Assembly: GCF_051014445.1 (NCBI RefSeq)
Contig: NW_027488369.1
Location: 10,620,001 to 10,684,000, forward strand
Direction of reading: 5' to 3'
DNA: 64,000 bases
From: Colletes latitarsis
Taxonomy: Eukaryota > Arthropoda > Insecta > Hymenoptera > Colletidae
The notes below the pieces were generated by a model. It made no database searches. It was not told the DNA's origin and was given only the letters and a program-made list of their open reading frames with translations. Of the stretch, positions 61,101 through 64,000 are shown one piece after another. Position 1 is the stretch's first letter; every line of letters starts with the position of its first letter. A program made the translations under genes and the position numbers.

Positions 61101-64000
61101 TCGATCAATATTTTAGAGGATAACGCAAGTTACGTCTGGGATAGGTCTAGGATTTGCCCTCATCCGGCTCTTACTTTCGCATATTTCTCATACTTCATGG
61201 CTAGATCCTAGGCTATTTCCGGATTGGATCACGTAGTAAAGTGGTACCACACTGAAACATTCAATGAAACCTGGTCTGGATAAATATTTTAGAGGATAAC
61301 GCATCTTAGGTCTGGGTTAGGTCTAAGATTTGCCCTCATCAGGCTCACAGTTTCGCGTTTTTCACATACTTGTTGAACAGATCATGGGTTTTTTCTGGAT
61401 TGGATCACGTAGTAATGTGGTACCACACTGAAACATTCAATTAAACCTGGTCCTGATAAATATTTTAGAGGATAACGCATGTTAGGTTTGGGTTAGGTCT
61501 AGGATTTGCCCTCATCAGGCTCATACTTTCGCATATTTCTCATACTTCAACGCTAGATCCTGGGCTGTTTCTGGATTGTATCACGTAGTAATGTGGTACC
61601 ACGATGAAACAGTCAATTAAACCTGGTTTCGATCAATATTTTAGAGGATAACGCAAGTTAGGTCTGGGATAGGTCTGAGATTCGCCCTAATCAGGCTCAT
61701 ACTTTCGCGTTTTTCACGTACCTGTTGAACTGATCCTGGGTTTTTTCTGGTTTGGATCACGTAGTAATGTGGTACCACACTGAAACAGTCGATTAAACCT
61801 GGTTTCGATCAATATTTTAGAGGATAACGCAAGTTAGGTCTGGGATAGGTCTGGGATTTCACCTCATCAGACTCATACTTTCGCACCCTTCACATACTCG
61901 TTGAACAGATCCTGGGTTATTTTCTGGTTTGGATCACATAGTAATGTGGTACCACACTTAAACTGTCGATTAAACCAGGTTTCAATCAATATTTTTGAGG
62001 ATAACGCATGTTAGGTCTAGGTTAGGTCTGGGATTTGCTCTCATGAGGCTCATTCTTTCGCATATTTCTCATACTTGATGGCTAGACCCTGGGCTTTTTC
62101 TGGATTGCATCACGTAGTAATGAAGTACAACACTGAAACAGTCAATTAAACCTGCTTTCCATCAATATCTTAGAGGACAACGCAAGTTAGGTCTGGGATA
62201 TGTCTGGGATTTGCCCTCATCAGGCTCATACTTTCGCGTTTTTCACATACTCGTTGAACAGATCCTGGGTTATTTTCTGGTTTGGATCACATAGTAATGT
62301 GGTACCACACTGAAACAGTCGATTAAACCAGGTTTCGATCAATATTTTTGAGGATAACGCATGTTAGGTCTAGGTTAGGCCTGGGATTTTCACTAATCAG
62401 ACTCATACTTTCGCATTCTTCACATACTTGTTGAACGGATCCTGGGTATTTTCTGGTTTGGATCACGTAGTAATGTGGGACCACACTGAAACAGTCAATT
62501 AAACCTGGTTTCGATCAATATTTTTGAGGAAAACGCAAGTTAAGTCTGGGATAGGTCTGGGATTTGCTCTCATCAGGCTCATTCTTTCGCATATTTCTCA
62601 TGCTTGATGGCTAGATCCTGGGTTATTTTCTGGTTTGGATCACATAGTAATGTGTTACCACACTGAAACAGTCGATTAAACCAGGTTTCGATCAATATTT
62701 TAGAGTATAACTCTTGTTAGGTCTAGGTTAGGCCTGGGATTTTCTCTGATCAGACTCATACTTTCGCATTCTTCACATACTTGTAAACGGATCCTGGGTT
62801 TTTTCTGGTTTGGATCACGTAGTAATGTGGTACCACACTGAAACAGTCGATTAAACCTGGTTTCGATCAATATTTTAGACGATAACACAAGTTAAGTCTG
62901 GGATTGGTCTGGGATTTGACCTCATCAGACTCATACTTTCGCACACTTCACATACTCGTTGAACAGATCCTGGGTTATTTTCTGGTTTGTATCACATAGT
63001 AATGTGGTACCACACTGAACGAGTCGATTAAACCTGGTTTCGATCAATATTTTTGAGGATAACGCATGTTAGGTCTGGGTTAGGCCGGGGATTTTCTCTC
63101 ATCAGACACATACTTTCGCATTCTTCACATACTTGTTGAACGGATCCTGGGTTTTTACTGGTTTGGATCGTGTAGTAATGTGGTACCACACTGAAACATT
63201 CAATTAAACCTGGTCTTGATAAATATTTTAGAGGATAACGCATGTTAGGGCTGGGTTAGGTCTGGGATTTTCACTCATCAGACTCATACTTTCGCATTCT
63301 TCACATACATGTTGAACGGATCCTGGGTTTTTTCTGGTTTGGATCACGTAGTAATGTGGGACCACACTGAAACAATCAAATAAACCTGGTCTTGATAAAT
63401 ATTTTAGAGGATAACGCATGTTAGGTCTGGGTTAGGTCTAGGATTTGCCCTCATCAGGCTCATACTTTCGCATATTTCTCATACTTCATGGCTAGATCCT
63501 GGGCTGTTTCTGGATTGTATCACGTAGTAATGTGGTACCACGCTGAAACAGTCAATTAAACCTGGTTTCGATCAATACTTTAGAGGATAACGCATGTTAG
63601 GTCTAGGATAGGTCTGGGATTTGCTGTCATCAGGCTCATTCTTTCGCATATTTCTCATGCTTGATGGCTAGATCCTGGGCTTTGTCTAAATTGCACCACG
63701 TAGTAATGTAGTACCACACTGAAACGGTCAATTAATCCTGGTTTCGATCAATATTTTAGAGGATAACACATGTTAGGTGTAGGTTAGCCCTGGGAATTTC
63801 ACTCATCAGACTCATACTTTCGCATTCTTCACATACTTGTTGAACTGATCCTGGGTTTTTTCTGGTTTGGATCACGTAGTAATGTGGTACCACACTGAAA
63901 CGGTCAATTAAACCTGGTTTCGATCAATATTTTAGAGGATAACGCAAGTTACGTCTGGGATAGGTCTAGGATTTGCCCTCATCCGGCTCTTACTTTCGCA
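58132..64000. repeat. Satellite array, block V (runs off the window)
   Basis: About 33 monomers, highly similar to 49.3-52.9 kb. From about 62080 a further partial unit begins, shifted 2,819 bp (16 monomers) relative to the marker at 59881-60600. Spacing of 176 bp was confirmed between 62336 and 62512. The array continues past the window end, and no unique sequence is reached. Confidence 0.95.

Larger units (their letters stand above)
44281..62080. repeat. Tandem duplication of 8,853 bp carrying a retrotransposon fragment
   Basis: Left copy about 44281-52870, right copy about 53134-62080. Anchors at 44281, 45749, 46405, 48371 and 51111 all recur exactly 8,853 bp later. After 51120 the offset becomes 9,206 because the left copy lacks 353 bp (two monomers), fused in phase within TTTTT of the GATCCTGGG stretch. 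Element C in the left copy and element D in the right copy have the same truncation point and tail length, so the fragment was inserted before the duplication. Confidence 0.88.

Noticed and set aside
1..64000. tRNA or rRNA genes, including rDNA that R1 elements often target
   Set aside because: No 28S-like or tRNA-like sequence was recognised; every flank of the elements is satellite.

Overview
This window looks like a piece of insect heterochromatin, most likely subtelomeric or pericentromeric. The organism is possibly hymenopteran, but I hold that loosely. There are no ordinary host genes. About four fifths of the window is one tandem satellite with a monomer of about 176 bp (range 176-177 where I counted). 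The rest is four copies of one GC-rich non-LTR retrotransposon of the R1 clade (R1/TRAS/SART-like).

Every satellite monomer carries a 22-bp segment made of two adjacent 11-bp units of the form TTAGGTCTGGG. This resembles an extended version of the insect telomere repeat TTAGG; from memory, 11-bp telomere units of this form have been reported in Hymenoptera. The array is therefore either derived from telomeric repeats or has captured them.

Layout: satellite 1-2113; element A on the minus strand at 2114-7322 (5'-truncated, ORF1 broken, ORF2 with one early stop); satellite 7323-12941; element B on the plus strand at 12942-18934 (full length, both ORFs open); satellite 18935-48370; element C at 48371-49278 (3' end only); satellite 49279-57223; element D at 57224-58131 (a duplicate of C, not a new insertion); satellite 58132-64000. 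The left third of the array has diverged monomers. The right third consists of long, nearly identical higher-order repeats, including an 8,853-bp tandem duplication that copied a truncated element along with its flanks.

Elements B, C and D all sit at exactly the same base of the telomere-like segment and have the same 14-bp target duplication GTTAGGTCTGGGAT. The element therefore appears to be targeted to the telomere-like motif, much as TRAS and SART target silkworm telomeres. Its two ORFs meet at a TAATG stop-start overlap, the arrangement known from SART1. ORF1 is a Gag-like protein with three zinc knuckles. ORF2 has an apurinic-type endonuclease, a reverse transcriptase and a C-terminal CCHC motif. 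Element B is the plausible source copy. The element is also unusually rich in perfect hairpins, in coding as well as untranslated sequence.

The most interesting system here is the pairing of a telomere-motif-bearing satellite with a retrotransposon that inserts at that motif.
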